DNA from: Aquibium sp. ELW1220
GTDB taxonomy: Bacteria > Pseudomonadota > Alphaproteobacteria > Rhizobiales > Rhizobiaceae
Length of the DNA: 64,000 bases
Reading direction: 5' to 3'
Assembly (NCBI RefSeq): GCF_030398385.1
Contig: NZ_JAOAOQ010000029.1
Coordinates: 1 to 64,000, forward strand
The first letter of the stretch is position 1; every line of letters begins with the position of its first letter. Position numbers and translations under genes: made by a program. Below the pieces are notes generated by a model that was given only the letters and a program-made list of their open reading frames with translations, was not told the origin of the DNA and searched no databases. Shown one piece after another: positions 32,008 to 40,003 of this stretch.

Positions 32008-32033
32008 GTGAACGATGGGTTGCGATCGTTCAC
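32008..32033 (-). terminator. Hairpin at the end of the amino-acid catabolic operon
   Basis: GTGAACGAT (32008-32016) and ATCGTTCAC (32025-32033) form a perfect 9-bp stem with an 8-nt loop. It includes the stop codon of the saccharopine dehydrogenase-like gene and stands about 135 bp before nuoE. No T-tract follows, so termination would be partial; it may limit read-through into nuo. Confidence 0.5.
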
Positions 32034-33109
32034 CCGCACAGGCCCGCAAAGAACCGGCTGGCGAGAATCGCGTCGTGCGAAACCAGCGCGGGAACACGCA
32101 GAGCCTGCCCCGCCAGCCCGCCGGCGCGCAGCATGTCCATGAGGGCGGCGGCGTGCGCAGCACTCGCAACAGCGAGCGCGCCGTGTCGCGTCCCGGCCGG
32201 AGGCGGCGCGAGTCGCATCGCGAAACGCTCCTGCGCGGGCCTTCCCGCCCGCCACCCCATCGCACGGACTTCGGCCAGAACGACGTCGGCGCCGCCCGCA
32301 GGCAGGCCGTTGCGCAGCACCGTGCCGAGCAGGTCGCGGCGCGAGCGCAGGCCGAGATCGTCGAGGAGCAGCAGCATGTAGTCGAGATGGCCGGGATAGC
32401 GGATCGTCCGAAACACGAGATTGCTGACCCGGGGCGCGACGAGTGCCGCGAGGCCGCCGATGCTGCCGGCGGTGAGGAAGGCCTCGTAGGCGTTCCCGTC
32501 GAAGGTGAATTCCTCGCGGCCCGACAGCGGCGGCAGGAAGACGCGCTCGCCTTCGACGATGGCGGCACAGGGGCGGGTGTATTCGGCGAGCAGTCCGTCG
32601 AGGTTCCAGATCAGGCCGTAGCCGAGCCGGTTTGTGCGGCTGGCGGGGATCGCACCGACGCGGATATCGAGGTCGCAGCCGGGGTCGAGGCGCGAGGCGA
32701 GTTCATGGGCGATCGAATCGACGAGGCCCGGCGAGATGCCGCAGCCGGGCAGGAAGGCGCGGTCGGGCGCGGCGCGGGTGCCGGCGGCGCGGGTCTCGTC
32801 GCACGGGTCGCTGAAATCGAGATAGTGCAGTCCGGCGTCGGCCGCGGCACGCGCCAGGCGGGGAGCCAGGCGGTCGGGAACGGCGGCGACGACCAGATCG
32901 GTTCCCGCGAGTAACCTGCCGATGTCCTCGCCGCGCGAGACGTCGGCATGCACGGCGGCATGGCCTGCCGCGGCCGCCGTCGCCAGCGCCTCCTCGGTGC
33001 AGTCGGCAAGCGTCACGTCCCAATCGCCGGCCAGGAGGTCGGCGAGGCACAGGCCGACCCGGCCCGCGCCGAAGATCGCCACCCTGCCCGCGCGCCGGTC
33101 CTGCGTCAT
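32030..33109 (-). CDS. Saccharopine dehydrogenase-like NAD(P)-binding protein
   Basis: A 359-aa oxidoreductase with an N-terminal Rossmann fold (VAIFGAGRVGLCLADLLAG, residues ~10-28), then a C-terminal catalytic domain of the saccharopine dehydrogenase/reductase class (GCGISPGLVDSIAHELA near residue 123). Relatives cleave or form secondary amines between an amino acid and an oxo acid. It is last in the operon that encodes an amino acid transporter and a flavin amine dehydrogenase, so a role in opine-like or lysine-type amine breakdown fits. The exact substrate is unknown. Confidence 0.7.
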   Translation of the reverse strand: MTQDRRAGRVAIFGAGRVGLCLADLLAGDWDVTLADCTEEALATAAAAGHAAVHADVSRGEDIGRLLAGTDLVVAAVPDRLAPRLARAAADAGLHYLDFSDPCDETRAAGTRAAPDRAFLPGCGISPGLVDSIAHELASRLDPGCDLDIRVGAIPASRTNRLGYGLIWNLDGLLAEYTRPCAAIVEGERVFLPPLSGREEFTFDGNAYEAFLTAGSIGGLAALVAPRVSNLVFRTIRYPGHLDYMLLLLDDLGLRSRRDLLGTVLRNGLPAGGADVVLAEVRAMGWRAGRPAQERFAMRLAPPPAGTRHGALAVASAAHAAALMDMLRAGGLAGQALRVPALVSHDAILASRFFAGLCG

Positions 33110-33119
33110 CGGTCGAACC

Positions 33120-33896
33120 TCAATGGTTGAAGCGGGCGACGAAGGCCGCCAGCCGCTCGTTGGCCGGATTGCGGATCGTCTCGGACGGCTTGCCCTCCAC
33201 GACGATCCGGCCCTCGTCGAGGAACAGGATGCGGTCGGCCACGTCGGCGGCGAAGGCCATCTCGTGGGTGACGATCGCCATCGTCATGCCCCCGTCGGCC
33301 AGCCGCCGGATGACGTTGAGCACCTCGCCGACGAGTTCCGGGTCGAGCGCGCTGGTCACCTCGTCGAGCAGCAGCACCTCGGGCTGCATGGCGAGCGCCC
33401 GGGCAATCGCCACGCGCTGCTTCTGGCCGCCCGACAGGTGGCTCGGATAGGCGTCGCACTTTTCGGCGAGCCCGACCTCGGCCAGCAGCGCCATGGCGCG
33501 CTCCTCCGCCTCGGCGCGCGGTGTCCTGCAGACCACGATGGGCCCCTCGGTGACGTTCTGCAGCACGGTCTTGTGCGGAAACAGGTTGAAGTGCTGGAAC
33601 ACCATGCCGACATGGCGACGCAGCGTGCCGATGCCTGTGGTGCCGTCGCGGTCGCGGAAGGACTTGCCGATCGCGTGGCCACGGAAGATCACGGAACCGC
33701 CGGTCGGCTTTTCCATCATGTTGAGGCAACGGATCAGCGTCGACTTGCCCGAGCCCGAAGGACCGATCAGGCCGACGACCTCGCCGCGCGACAGGGAAAG
33801 GTCGACGCCCTTCAGAACCTCGAGCCCGCCGAAGGACTTGCGGATGCCGCGCGCCTCCAGGACGGTCGGGGCGCCGGTGTCTCGTGCATTGGTCAT
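33120..33896 (-). CDS. Polar amino acid ABC transporter ATP-binding protein
   Basis: Cytosolic ATPase (258 aa) of the GlnQ/HisP type. It has Walker A GPSGSGKSTLI, signature [15 protein letters not shown] and Walker B LLLDEVTSALDPE, with the DEVTSALDPE form typical of the amino acid importer class. It is encoded next to a single permease; the periplasmic partner is likely the binding protein at 41105-41932, about 7 kb away beyond the catabolic genes. The stop is 10 bp before the saccharopine dehydrogenase-like gene. Confidence 0.9.
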   Translation of the reverse strand: MTNARDTGAPTVLEARGIRKSFGGLEVLKGVDLSLSRGEVVGLIGPSGSGKSTLIRCLNMMEKPTGGSVIFRGHAIGKSFRDRDGTTGIGTLRRHVGMVFQHFNLFPHKTVLQNVTEGPIVVCRTPRAEAEERAMALLAEVGLAEKCDAYPSHLSGGQKQRVAIARALAMQPEVLLLDEVTSALDPELVGEVLNVIRRLADGGMTMAIVTHEMAFAADVADRILFLDEGRIVVEGKPSETIRNPANERLAAFVARFNH

Positions 33897-33915
33897 CCTG
33901 TGCGCTCCATTCTCT

Positions 33916-34581
33916 CTAGTCGCTGACGCGCAGGCGCCGTTCGATCCAGTCGGCGATCTGGGTGAGCGGGAAAAGCACCGCGATATAGAGCGCGGCCATG
34001 ACGGTGTAGGATTCCAGCGGCCGGTAGGTCTGGCCGTTCACCACCGCTGCCATGTAGGCGAGGTCGGCGACCGAGATGACCGAGACCAGCGAGGTGTTCT
34101 TGAACTGGATGACCGACTGGTTGATGAAGGACGGCAGCATGCGCTTGAAGGCCTGTGGCATGACGATGCGGGTCATCGCCTGCCATGAACTCATGCCGAT
34201 GGCGGCGGCGGCCTCGCGCTGGCCTTTCTCGATCGACAGGATGCCGCCGCGGAATATCTCGGCGTAGAAGGCGCCGACATAGAGCGACAGCGTCAGCATC
34301 GCCGCCACCCGGTTGTCGATCGAGATGCCGACGAGCAGCGGGAAGGCGTAGTAGAACCAGAGCAGCTGCACCAGAAGCGGCGTGCAGCGGAATATCTCCT
34401 GGTAGGTCCGCGCGATCAGCGACAGGATCATCCAGCCCGACAGGCGCGCGGCGCAGACGACGAGCCCGATCACAACGCCGAACAGGATGGATCCGAAGGT
34501 GTAGACCACCGTCAGCCACAGCCCGTACAGGAACAGGTCCCAGTACTGCCACAGGACGTCGAAATCCCATCTGTACATCAT
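33916..34581 (-). CDS. Polar amino acid ABC transporter permease
   Basis: Inner-membrane permease (221 aa) of the HisM/GlnP family, expected to act as a homodimer because no second permease gene is present. It shows about five helices beginning LFLYGLWLTVVYTFGSILFG and the coupling motif EAAAAIGMSSWQAMTRIVMP. I chose ATG 34581, where an AAGGGGG Shine-Dalgarno sequence is nearby; the frame is open upstream to 34668. It is followed 19 bp on by its ATPase gene. Confidence 0.88.
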   Translation of the reverse strand: MMYRWDFDVLWQYWDLFLYGLWLTVVYTFGSILFGVVIGLVVCAARLSGWMILSLIARTYQEIFRCTPLLVQLLWFYYAFPLLVGISIDNRVAAMLTLSLYVGAFYAEIFRGGILSIEKGQREAAAAIGMSSWQAMTRIVMPQAFKRMLPSFINQSVIQFKNTSLVSVISVADLAYMAAVVNGQTYRPLESYTVMAALYIAVLFPLTQIADWIERRLRVSD

Positions 34582-34648
34582 GATCCCCCTTGATCGCGGG
34601 CCGCTGTCGCGAACCGAATTGCGTGACGTTCTTCCGCCGCGGGCGCCC

Positions 34649-35581
34649 TCACCCGACGCTGGCCGCATGCTGCCGCCGGGGCGCGAAGCCCGACGCGCGG
34701 TAGCGGCGCAGCGCCGCTTCGAGCAGGCCGAGGTTCTTCGGTTCCATCGGCGTCAGCGGCAGGCGCAGGTCGGGTGCGGCGTAGCCGTCGAGCGCGAGCG
34801 CCGCCTTCGCCGGAACCGGGTTCGGCTCGACGAACAGGATCTCCGACAGTTCCGCCAGTTGCTCGTGCAAGGCAAGCGCCCCGGCTGCATCGCCGGCCTG
34901 CCAGGCCCGGACCAGCGCGACCATTCCTTCCGGTGCGACGTTGGAGACGACGCTGGTCACACCCACCGCACCGGCGGCGAGGAAGGGAAGCGTCAGCCCG
35001 TCGTCGCCGGAATGGATCGGGAAGTCGGCGCCGCACGCACGGCGCAGCCGCGTCACCCGCTCGACCGACCCGCCGGCCTCCTTGATGGCGACGATGTTGT
35101 CGTACCGGTCGCGAAGCGCCGCGCAGGTTTCAGTCGCGATCTCCACGCCGCAGCGGCCCGGCACGCTGTAGAGCATGATCGGCAGGCCGGTCGCGTCGGC
35201 CACCGCGCCGTAATGCTGCAGCAGCCCGCGCTGCGAGGGACGGTTGTAGTAGGGCGTGACGATCAGCAGCCCGTCGGCGCCCGACGCCTCCGCCCGGCGC
35301 ACCTTGTCGAGCGTCGCCAGCGTGTCGTTGGTCCCTGCCCCGGCGATGACCATCGCACGCCCGCGCGCGATCCTCACCGTGCGGGCGACGAGGTCGTCGA
35401 TCTCGTCCTGGCGCAGCGTCGCTGCCTCACCCGTGGTGCCGGCCGTCACCAGGCCGGCGACGCCGGCCGCGATCTGGCGCTCGACCAGCGCCTCGAAGGC
35501 GGCGGTGTCGACCCGGCCGTCCCGGAACGGCGTGACAAGCGCGGTGAACACGCCGTCGAGCCTTTTCACGTCGAATCTCAT
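34649..35581 (-). CDS. DapA-family (dihydrodipicolinate synthase-like) lyase
   Basis: Class I aldolase-fold protein (310 aa). It carries the DapA hallmarks: GTTGEAATL, TPYYNRPSQRGLLQHY, YSVPGRCGV with the catalytic Tyr, the Schiff-base Lys in IVAIKEAGG, and EPNPVPAK. It therefore looks like a true pyruvate-condensing type, yet the context is catabolic. Family members next to flavin amine dehydrogenases and aldehyde dehydrogenases include the hydroxyproline pathway deaminase. Either activity is possible. I chose ATG 35581, preceded by GGAGACGACG; a second ATG lies 4 codons upstream. Confidence 0.75.
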   Translation of the reverse strand: MRFDVKRLDGVFTALVTPFRDGRVDTAAFEALVERQIAAGVAGLVTAGTTGEAATLRQDEIDDLVARTVRIARGRAMVIAGAGTNDTLATLDKVRRAEASGADGLLIVTPYYNRPSQRGLLQHYGAVADATGLPIMLYSVPGRCGVEIATETCAALRDRYDNIVAIKEAGGSVERVTRLRRACGADFPIHSGDDGLTLPFLAAGAVGVTSVVSNVAPEGMVALVRAWQAGDAAGALALHEQLAELSEILFVEPNPVPAKAALALDGYAAPDLRLPLTPMEPKNLGLLEAALRRYRASGFAPRRQHAASVG

Positions 35582-35614
35582 CGTCGTCTCCATCTCAGAG
35601 CGTATGAATCAATC

Positions 35615-35695
35615 GAGGATGCGAAAGAATGCCCACTGAAACCCCTGGGATTCTTGGCTTGCGCTGCGCGGAAACGGGCATTCTTTCACATCCTC
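35615..35695. repeat. Large inverted repeat between DapA-like and aldehyde dehydrogenase genes
   Basis: A 20-bp arm at 35615-35634 (GAGGATGCGAAAGAATGCCC) and its complement at 35676-35695 differ at a single position and enclose 41 bp. The right arm abuts the stop codon of the aldehyde dehydrogenase. It may be an intergenic repeat element or an attenuating hairpin inside the operon. Confidence 0.75.
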
Positions 35696-37099
35696 TCAGT
35701 CGATCACCACACGCGTTTCCGACATCTCGCGGATTGCGATCCGCACGCCCTCGCGGCCGAGACCGCTCGACTTGATGCCGCCGAAGGGCACGTGCTCGGC
35801 GCGGAAGTCGGGACCTTCGTTGACCATCACGCCGCCGACCAGGAGATCGCGCGAGAAGCGCTTCACCAGCGCGTGGTCGTTGGTGAAGATGCCCGCCTGG
35901 AGGCCGTAGACGCCGGCATTGACCTCGGCGATCGCCGCCGCCGCATCGTCGAAGGATCGGATCGCGATGACAGGGCCGAAGGTCTCCTGGGCAATCACCG
36001 GTGATCGCGGGTCGAGGCCGGCAAGGACGGTCGGCTCGACCAGCGTGCCCTGGCCGCCGCCGCCCGCGAGCAGGCGCGCGCCGCCGGCGATGGTCGCCTC
36101 GATGCGGTACCGCACCAGGGTCGCCGCCTCCGCGTCGATGACCGGTCCCATGTCGGTGTCGGACGACGTCGGATCGCCGGTGCGGACGGTCGAGACCGCG
36201 GCCAGCAGACGCTCGGTGAAAACCGCCTCGATGTCGCGATGGAGGTAGAGACGCTTCACCGCCGCACAGCTCTGGCCGGCAATCTCGAAGCGGTGCGCGA
36301 CCGCCGTCGCCACGGCCCGGTCAAGATCGGCATCGGGGAAGACGAACAGCGGGTCGTTGCCGCCGAGTTCCATCAGGCAGCGCACGAGGCCCGAGGCGTT
36401 CTTCAGTGCCAGGCCGGCCTTGGGGCCGCCCGTGAAGGACAGGAGATCGATCGGTGCGCGGGCAAGCGAGAGCGCGGCCTCGGCGCCGCCATGGACGACC
36501 TGGAACAGGCCGTCCGGAAAGCCGGCGTCGATCGCCAGCTCCGCCAGCCGCACGGCGGCCAGCGGCGCCTTCGGCGAGGGTTTCGCCACCACCGCGTTGC
36601 CGGCGGCAATCGCCGGGCCGAGCTTGTGGCAGAGCAGATTGAGCGGATAGTTGAACGGCGTGATGGCAGCGACCACACCGGTCGGCTCGAAGGTGATGGT
36701 CGCGCGGCGGTCGACGCCGCCCGAAACGATCCCGCAATGCAGCACCTCACCGTCGAGGAATGTCGCCGCATCGCCCGAAAGGCGCAGCGTGTTCTGCGCG
36801 CGGCGAACCTCGTTGCGCGCCTCACCGATGGTCTTGCCGACCTCGCGGCAGATCGTCTGCGCCAGTTCCTCGGCATGGTCAGCGATCCGGGCGGCCAGCG
36901 CGTCGAGCAGGGTGCGGCGCTCGAAAGGCGTCGAGCGGCGGAACGCGGCCTGCGCCCGGCGTGCAGATGCGACGGCCTGCGCGATCTCGGCCGACGTGCT
37001 GCCCGCGACCTCGCCCACGGGCGATCCGTCGAATGGACTGCACACGCGGACGGTCAGAGAGGCGGCCGGCGAGATTTCGGGAGCGGTCAGCGTCATCAT
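35696..37099 (-). CDS. NAD(P)-dependent aldehyde dehydrogenase
   Basis: Soluble dehydrogenase (467 aa) of the ALDH superfamily that oxidises a semialdehyde to the acid. Cofactor and catalytic stretches are ITPFNYPLNLLCHKLGPAI, MELGGNDP with the general-base Glu, and GQSCAAVKRL with the nucleophilic Cys. The C-terminal FGGIKSSGLGREG is typical of lactaldehyde/succinate-semialdehyde types. In a hydroxyproline-like route it would act on 2-oxoglutarate semialdehyde, an inference from neighbours. The start overlaps the upstream stop (ATGA). Confidence 0.85.
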   Translation of the reverse strand: MMTLTAPEISPAASLTVRVCSPFDGSPVGEVAGSTSAEIAQAVASARRAQAAFRRSTPFERRTLLDALAARIADHAEELAQTICREVGKTIGEARNEVRRAQNTLRLSGDAATFLDGEVLHCGIVSGGVDRRATITFEPTGVVAAITPFNYPLNLLCHKLGPAIAAGNAVVAKPSPKAPLAAVRLAELAIDAGFPDGLFQVVHGGAEAALSLARAPIDLLSFTGGPKAGLALKNASGLVRCLMELGGNDPLFVFPDADLDRAVATAVAHRFEIAGQSCAAVKRLYLHRDIEAVFTERLLAAVSTVRTGDPTSSDTDMGPVIDAEAATLVRYRIEATIAGGARLLAGGGGQGTLVEPTVLAGLDPRSPVIAQETFGPVIAIRSFDDAAAAIAEVNAGVYGLQAGIFTNDHALVKRFSRDLLVGGVMVNEGPDFRAEHVPFGGIKSSGLGREGVRIAIREMSETRVVID

Positions 37100-38424
37100 G
37101 ATTCTCGTTGTTCGTCGTCATCGGCGGCCAGGGCAGCGATCGAGACCGGGCGGGCCGGCCAGCGGTCGCGGGCGAGCCGCATTGGGGGCTCTGCGGGATC
37201 ACCTGGCCTCGCCGCGGCGATGAGGTGCAGCACGTTGTCGGCGCAGAATCGGCCCTGGCAGAGGCCCATGCCGAAGCGGCCGTTGAGCCGGATCTCGCGC
37301 GGGCTGAGCTCGCCTTCCGCCAGCATGGCGCGCAGTTCGCTGAAGGTGCGGCCTTCGCAGCGGCACAGGATCGTCTCGTCCGGCAGCGCGGCCAGCGGAT
37401 CGGCGCCGTCGATCGGGCGGAACAGATCGCCGAGCACCGCCTGCGCCCGCCGCTGCCGCAGGACGGCATCATCGTCGGCGATGGACGGCCCTTGCGTCAG
37501 CAGCGCAATCACCTGCCGCGCCGCATGGCGACCGTCGGCGATTGCGGCGCGTATGCCGAGCGCCTCCCGGCAATCGCCCGCCCGCACGACGACGATGTCA
37601 CTCTCCTCATTGGCCGGCAGACCGAAATCGTTCGGCCGAATGCCGTCATGGAGCGCAATCAGGTCTGCCGCGAGGGTCCGGGTGGCGCCCCGGCGGTCCC
37701 GGATTGTCGCGGCCAGCCGGCCGTTGCGCGGCTCGATCGCGGTGAGGCGCTCGCCACGCAGCCACGGGGTCGGGGACGCGAACACGCGCGCCAGATGCCC
37801 TGCGGCTTCGGCAACGAGGCCTGGATAGGCGGCGAGGCGGAGCGCTGCGGCCGGCCGCGCGAAGGGATCGCCGGCTTCGATCAGCGCCACCGGCGGGTGG
37901 CCGAGCCGGGCCAGATCGGCGGCGAGCGCGATCGTCAGCGGCCCGTTGCCGGCAATCAGGATGTCGCCGGGCGGCGGGCTGCCGCCTTCCTTGAGAATCA
38001 TCTGCAGACCGCCGGCGGTCATCACGCCGGGAAGCTGCCAGCCGGGACGCGGCAGCACCCGCTCGATGGCACCGACGGCGATGACCAGCGCACGCGGCCG
38101 GACGACGAGAACACGGCCCTCGGCGCGGTCGTCGAGCATCGCCAGCCCGTCGCTGTCGAGGCCAAGGAAGACGTGGCGCAGGCGCGGCGCGATGCCGGCC
38201 CGTGCGAATGCGTCGACGAGGCGCGACCATTGCCTGCGGCCGCGGGCGTGGACGGCCGTCGGCCGGCCGGCCGGCTGGCGATGATAGGCGCCGCCGAGGG
38301 CGTCGCGCTGCTCGGCCAGTTCCACCGACAGGCCTGCGAGGGCCAGTTCGGCCGCCGCCGCGACGCCCGCCGCGCCGCCGCCGATCACCAGCACGTCGCA
38401 CCTCAGTGGCTGGCGCTCAGTCAT
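37096..38424 (-). CDS. FAD/[2Fe-2S] oxidoreductase, alpha subunit of a heterotrimeric amine dehydrogenase
   Basis: A 442-aa flavoprotein with an N-terminal FAD fold (DVLVIGGGAAGVAAAAELA, about 9-27), a second dinucleotide-binding region (DILIAGNGPLTIALA, about 155) and a C-terminal BFD-like cysteine cluster: CRC near 350 and CQGRFC near 380. This build is shared by HcnB, opine oxidase subunit A and LhpF-type subunits of D-hydroxyproline dehydrogenase. It is encoded with the matching small ferredoxin-like and DAO-type subunits. The substrate is most likely a secondary amine or D-amino acid. Confidence 0.82.
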   Translation of the reverse strand: MTERQPLRCDVLVIGGGAAGVAAAAELALAGLSVELAEQRDALGGAYHRQPAGRPTAVHARGRRQWSRLVDAFARAGIAPRLRHVFLGLDSDGLAMLDDRAEGRVLVVRPRALVIAVGAIERVLPRPGWQLPGVMTAGGLQMILKEGGSPPPGDILIAGNGPLTIALAADLARLGHPPVALIEAGDPFARPAAALRLAAYPGLVAEAAGHLARVFASPTPWLRGERLTAIEPRNGRLAATIRDRRGATRTLAADLIALHDGIRPNDFGLPANEESDIVVVRAGDCREALGIRAAIADGRHAARQVIALLTQGPSIADDDAVLRQRRAQAVLGDLFRPIDGADPLAALPDETILCRCEGRTFSELRAMLAEGELSPREIRLNGRFGMGLCQGRFCADNVLHLIAAARPGDPAEPPMRLARDRWPARPVSIAALAADDDEQRES

Positions 38425-38668
38425 GGCCGGCCTCCGGCGCGTCGACGCGCAGACCGTCGCGGGCCGGCGTCAGGCAAGCCTCGACAAGGGTGCCTTCGAT
38501 GGTCACGAGGCAGTTCTGGCAGGCGCCGATGCCGCAGAAATAGCGCCGCAACCCCCCTTCTCCGGCCGAAAGGTCGCGGACGCCGGCCTTCGCCACGGCA
38601 ACCGCTATGCTTTCGCCTGTCTCGAAGGTAATCGGCTTGCCACCCCAGAGGAAGTGTCCGCCGCTCAT
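38417..38668 (-). CDS. (2Fe-2S)-binding small subunit of the amine dehydrogenase
   Basis: An 83-aa ferredoxin-like protein with the motif CGIGACQNCLVTIEG near residues 46-60 that ligates a [2Fe-2S] cluster, plus a C-terminal Cys in ACLTPA. It matches the HcnA / opine oxidase gamma / LhpE-size subunit that links the two flavoproteins. The start overlaps the DAO gene (ATGA) and the end overlaps the alpha subunit by 8 bp, so all three should be made in balance. Confidence 0.85.
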   Translation of the reverse strand: MSGGHFLWGGKPITFETGESIAVAVAKAGVRDLSAGEGGLRRYFCGIGACQNCLVTIEGTLVEACLTPARDGLRVDAPEAGHD

Positions 38669-39837
38669 GCCACGAGGCTCCGCTGGCCGAAGCGGTCGGG
38701 AGCGAAGGGCCGCAGATCGAGTTCGGAAGGCACACCGGCGACGATTCGTCCGACCGCCTGTCCGACGAGCGGGCCGAGGCAGATGCCGTCGCCCTCGAAA
38801 CCGGTCGCCACGACAAGATTATCGCGGCCGGGCATGCGCCCGATGATGGGCAGGCCGTCACGCGTGGCCGAGCGCACGCCGGAAAAGACGCGGATGACGC
38901 GCAGCCGCGCGAGCGGCGGCAGGAGGCGCACGGCGCTGGCCAGCATGTGGCGGATGGCGGCCAGGTCGTTGCCGGTGTCGGCGGTTTCCTCGCGCGTGCC
39001 ACCGATCAGGAACTGGCCGGTGCGAAGCGGATCGACCACGAGGCCGAAGCGGCGCGCCGCGGTGCCGGCCGCACCGGCGATGGCGTCCTTGCTGAGCAGG
39101 TAGCGGCACGACATCAGCGCGCCCGGCAGCGCGGCATTGAGCGTGGGCGAGCGCTCGGTGACGGCGAGCTGACCCTTGCGCGGCCGCACGATGCCGGACA
39201 GTCCGATGAGATCGGCCGACCCGCCGCCGGCGGCGATGACGAAGTGATCGGCCTCGACCCGGCCGCGCGACGTGGCGACGGCGGCGACCGACCGGCCCGA
39301 GGCGCTTTCGACGAGGCCGTGCACCGTGGTGTCGCGCTCGACGGCGACGCCGCTGGCCGCGATCAGCCTCCGCACGATCTCGTAGCCGATGGCGTGGCCC
39401 TCGTTGCCGACCTCGATGGCGAGCCGCACGCCGCTCGAAACGTCGGGCAGGTAGCGCCTGAGCGCCTCGCCCTCGATGCGGCGGAGCGCCATGCCTTCGC
39501 CTGCAAGTGCGTCGGCGTGGCCGGTGAGGCTTTCGACCTCGCTCTCGTCCTCTGCCACCATGACGGTCGGGCGCTGCTTGAACAGGCCGGCAAACAGGCC
39601 TTCCTCGTCCAGCTGTCGGTAGAGCGCAATGCCGGCCAGCGCCGTCGTCATCATCGGGCCGGGACGCTTGCTGGCGACGGAGACGGCGCCGTCGGCCGCA
39701 CCGCTCGCGGCGGCGGCGGGCGCTTTCGCCTCGATCAGCCGGACGCGGAAGCCGCTCTGCGCCAGGAAGTAGGCGGAAGCTGCGCCGACAATGCCGGCGC
39801 CCACCACCACCACCGATTTGCCGCCCCTGCCATCCAT
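38665..39837 (-). CDS. FAD-dependent DAO-family oxidoreductase, beta subunit of the amine dehydrogenase
   Basis: A 390-aa flavoprotein of the glycine/sarcosine/D-amino acid oxidase family. The FAD site VVVVGAGIVGAASAYFLAQ is at residues 9-27 and a C-terminal FAD contact GFEGDGICLGPLVGQAVG near 350. It corresponds to HcnC / opine oxidase B / LhpB, which performs amine oxidation. It is the first gene of the minus-strand operon that runs to 32030 and is divergent from a LysR gene, with 17-bp tandem repeats in the shared promoter region. Confidence 0.85.
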   Translation of the reverse strand: MDGRGGKSVVVVGAGIVGAASAYFLAQSGFRVRLIEAKAPAAAASGAADGAVSVASKRPGPMMTTALAGIALYRQLDEEGLFAGLFKQRPTVMVAEDESEVESLTGHADALAGEGMALRRIEGEALRRYLPDVSSGVRLAIEVGNEGHAIGYEIVRRLIAASGVAVERDTTVHGLVESASGRSVAAVATSRGRVEADHFVIAAGGGSADLIGLSGIVRPRKGQLAVTERSPTLNAALPGALMSCRYLLSKDAIAGAAGTAARRFGLVVDPLRTGQFLIGGTREETADTGNDLAAIRHMLASAVRLLPPLARLRVIRVFSGVRSATRDGLPIIGRMPGRDNLVVATGFEGDGICLGPLVGQAVGRIVAGVPSELDLRPFAPDRFGQRSLVA

Positions 39838-39881
39838 CGACCGACGCCATCCTTTCGTGCCAGACTTGATTTCAAGCCGGG

Positions 39882-39915
39882 CTTGTTTTCACGCGAGACT
39901 TGTTTTCACGCGAGA
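39882..39915. repeat. 17-bp tandem repeat in the divergent promoter region
   Basis: The unit CTTGTTTTCACGCGAGA occurs twice in perfect tandem (39882-39898 and 39899-39915); a degenerate third copy (ACTTGATTTCA) precedes it at about 39864. The repeat lies between the amine dehydrogenase operon and the LysR gene, where a regulator should bind. Confidence 0.8.
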
Positions 39916-40003
39916 CTTGGTGACCGGGATTTTCAGCGGCGCGCTGCACGCTGTCGATGCAAGAAGGCAGCCTTGGCTGCGCAGCAAATTTGTAGGGTCG
40001 CGG

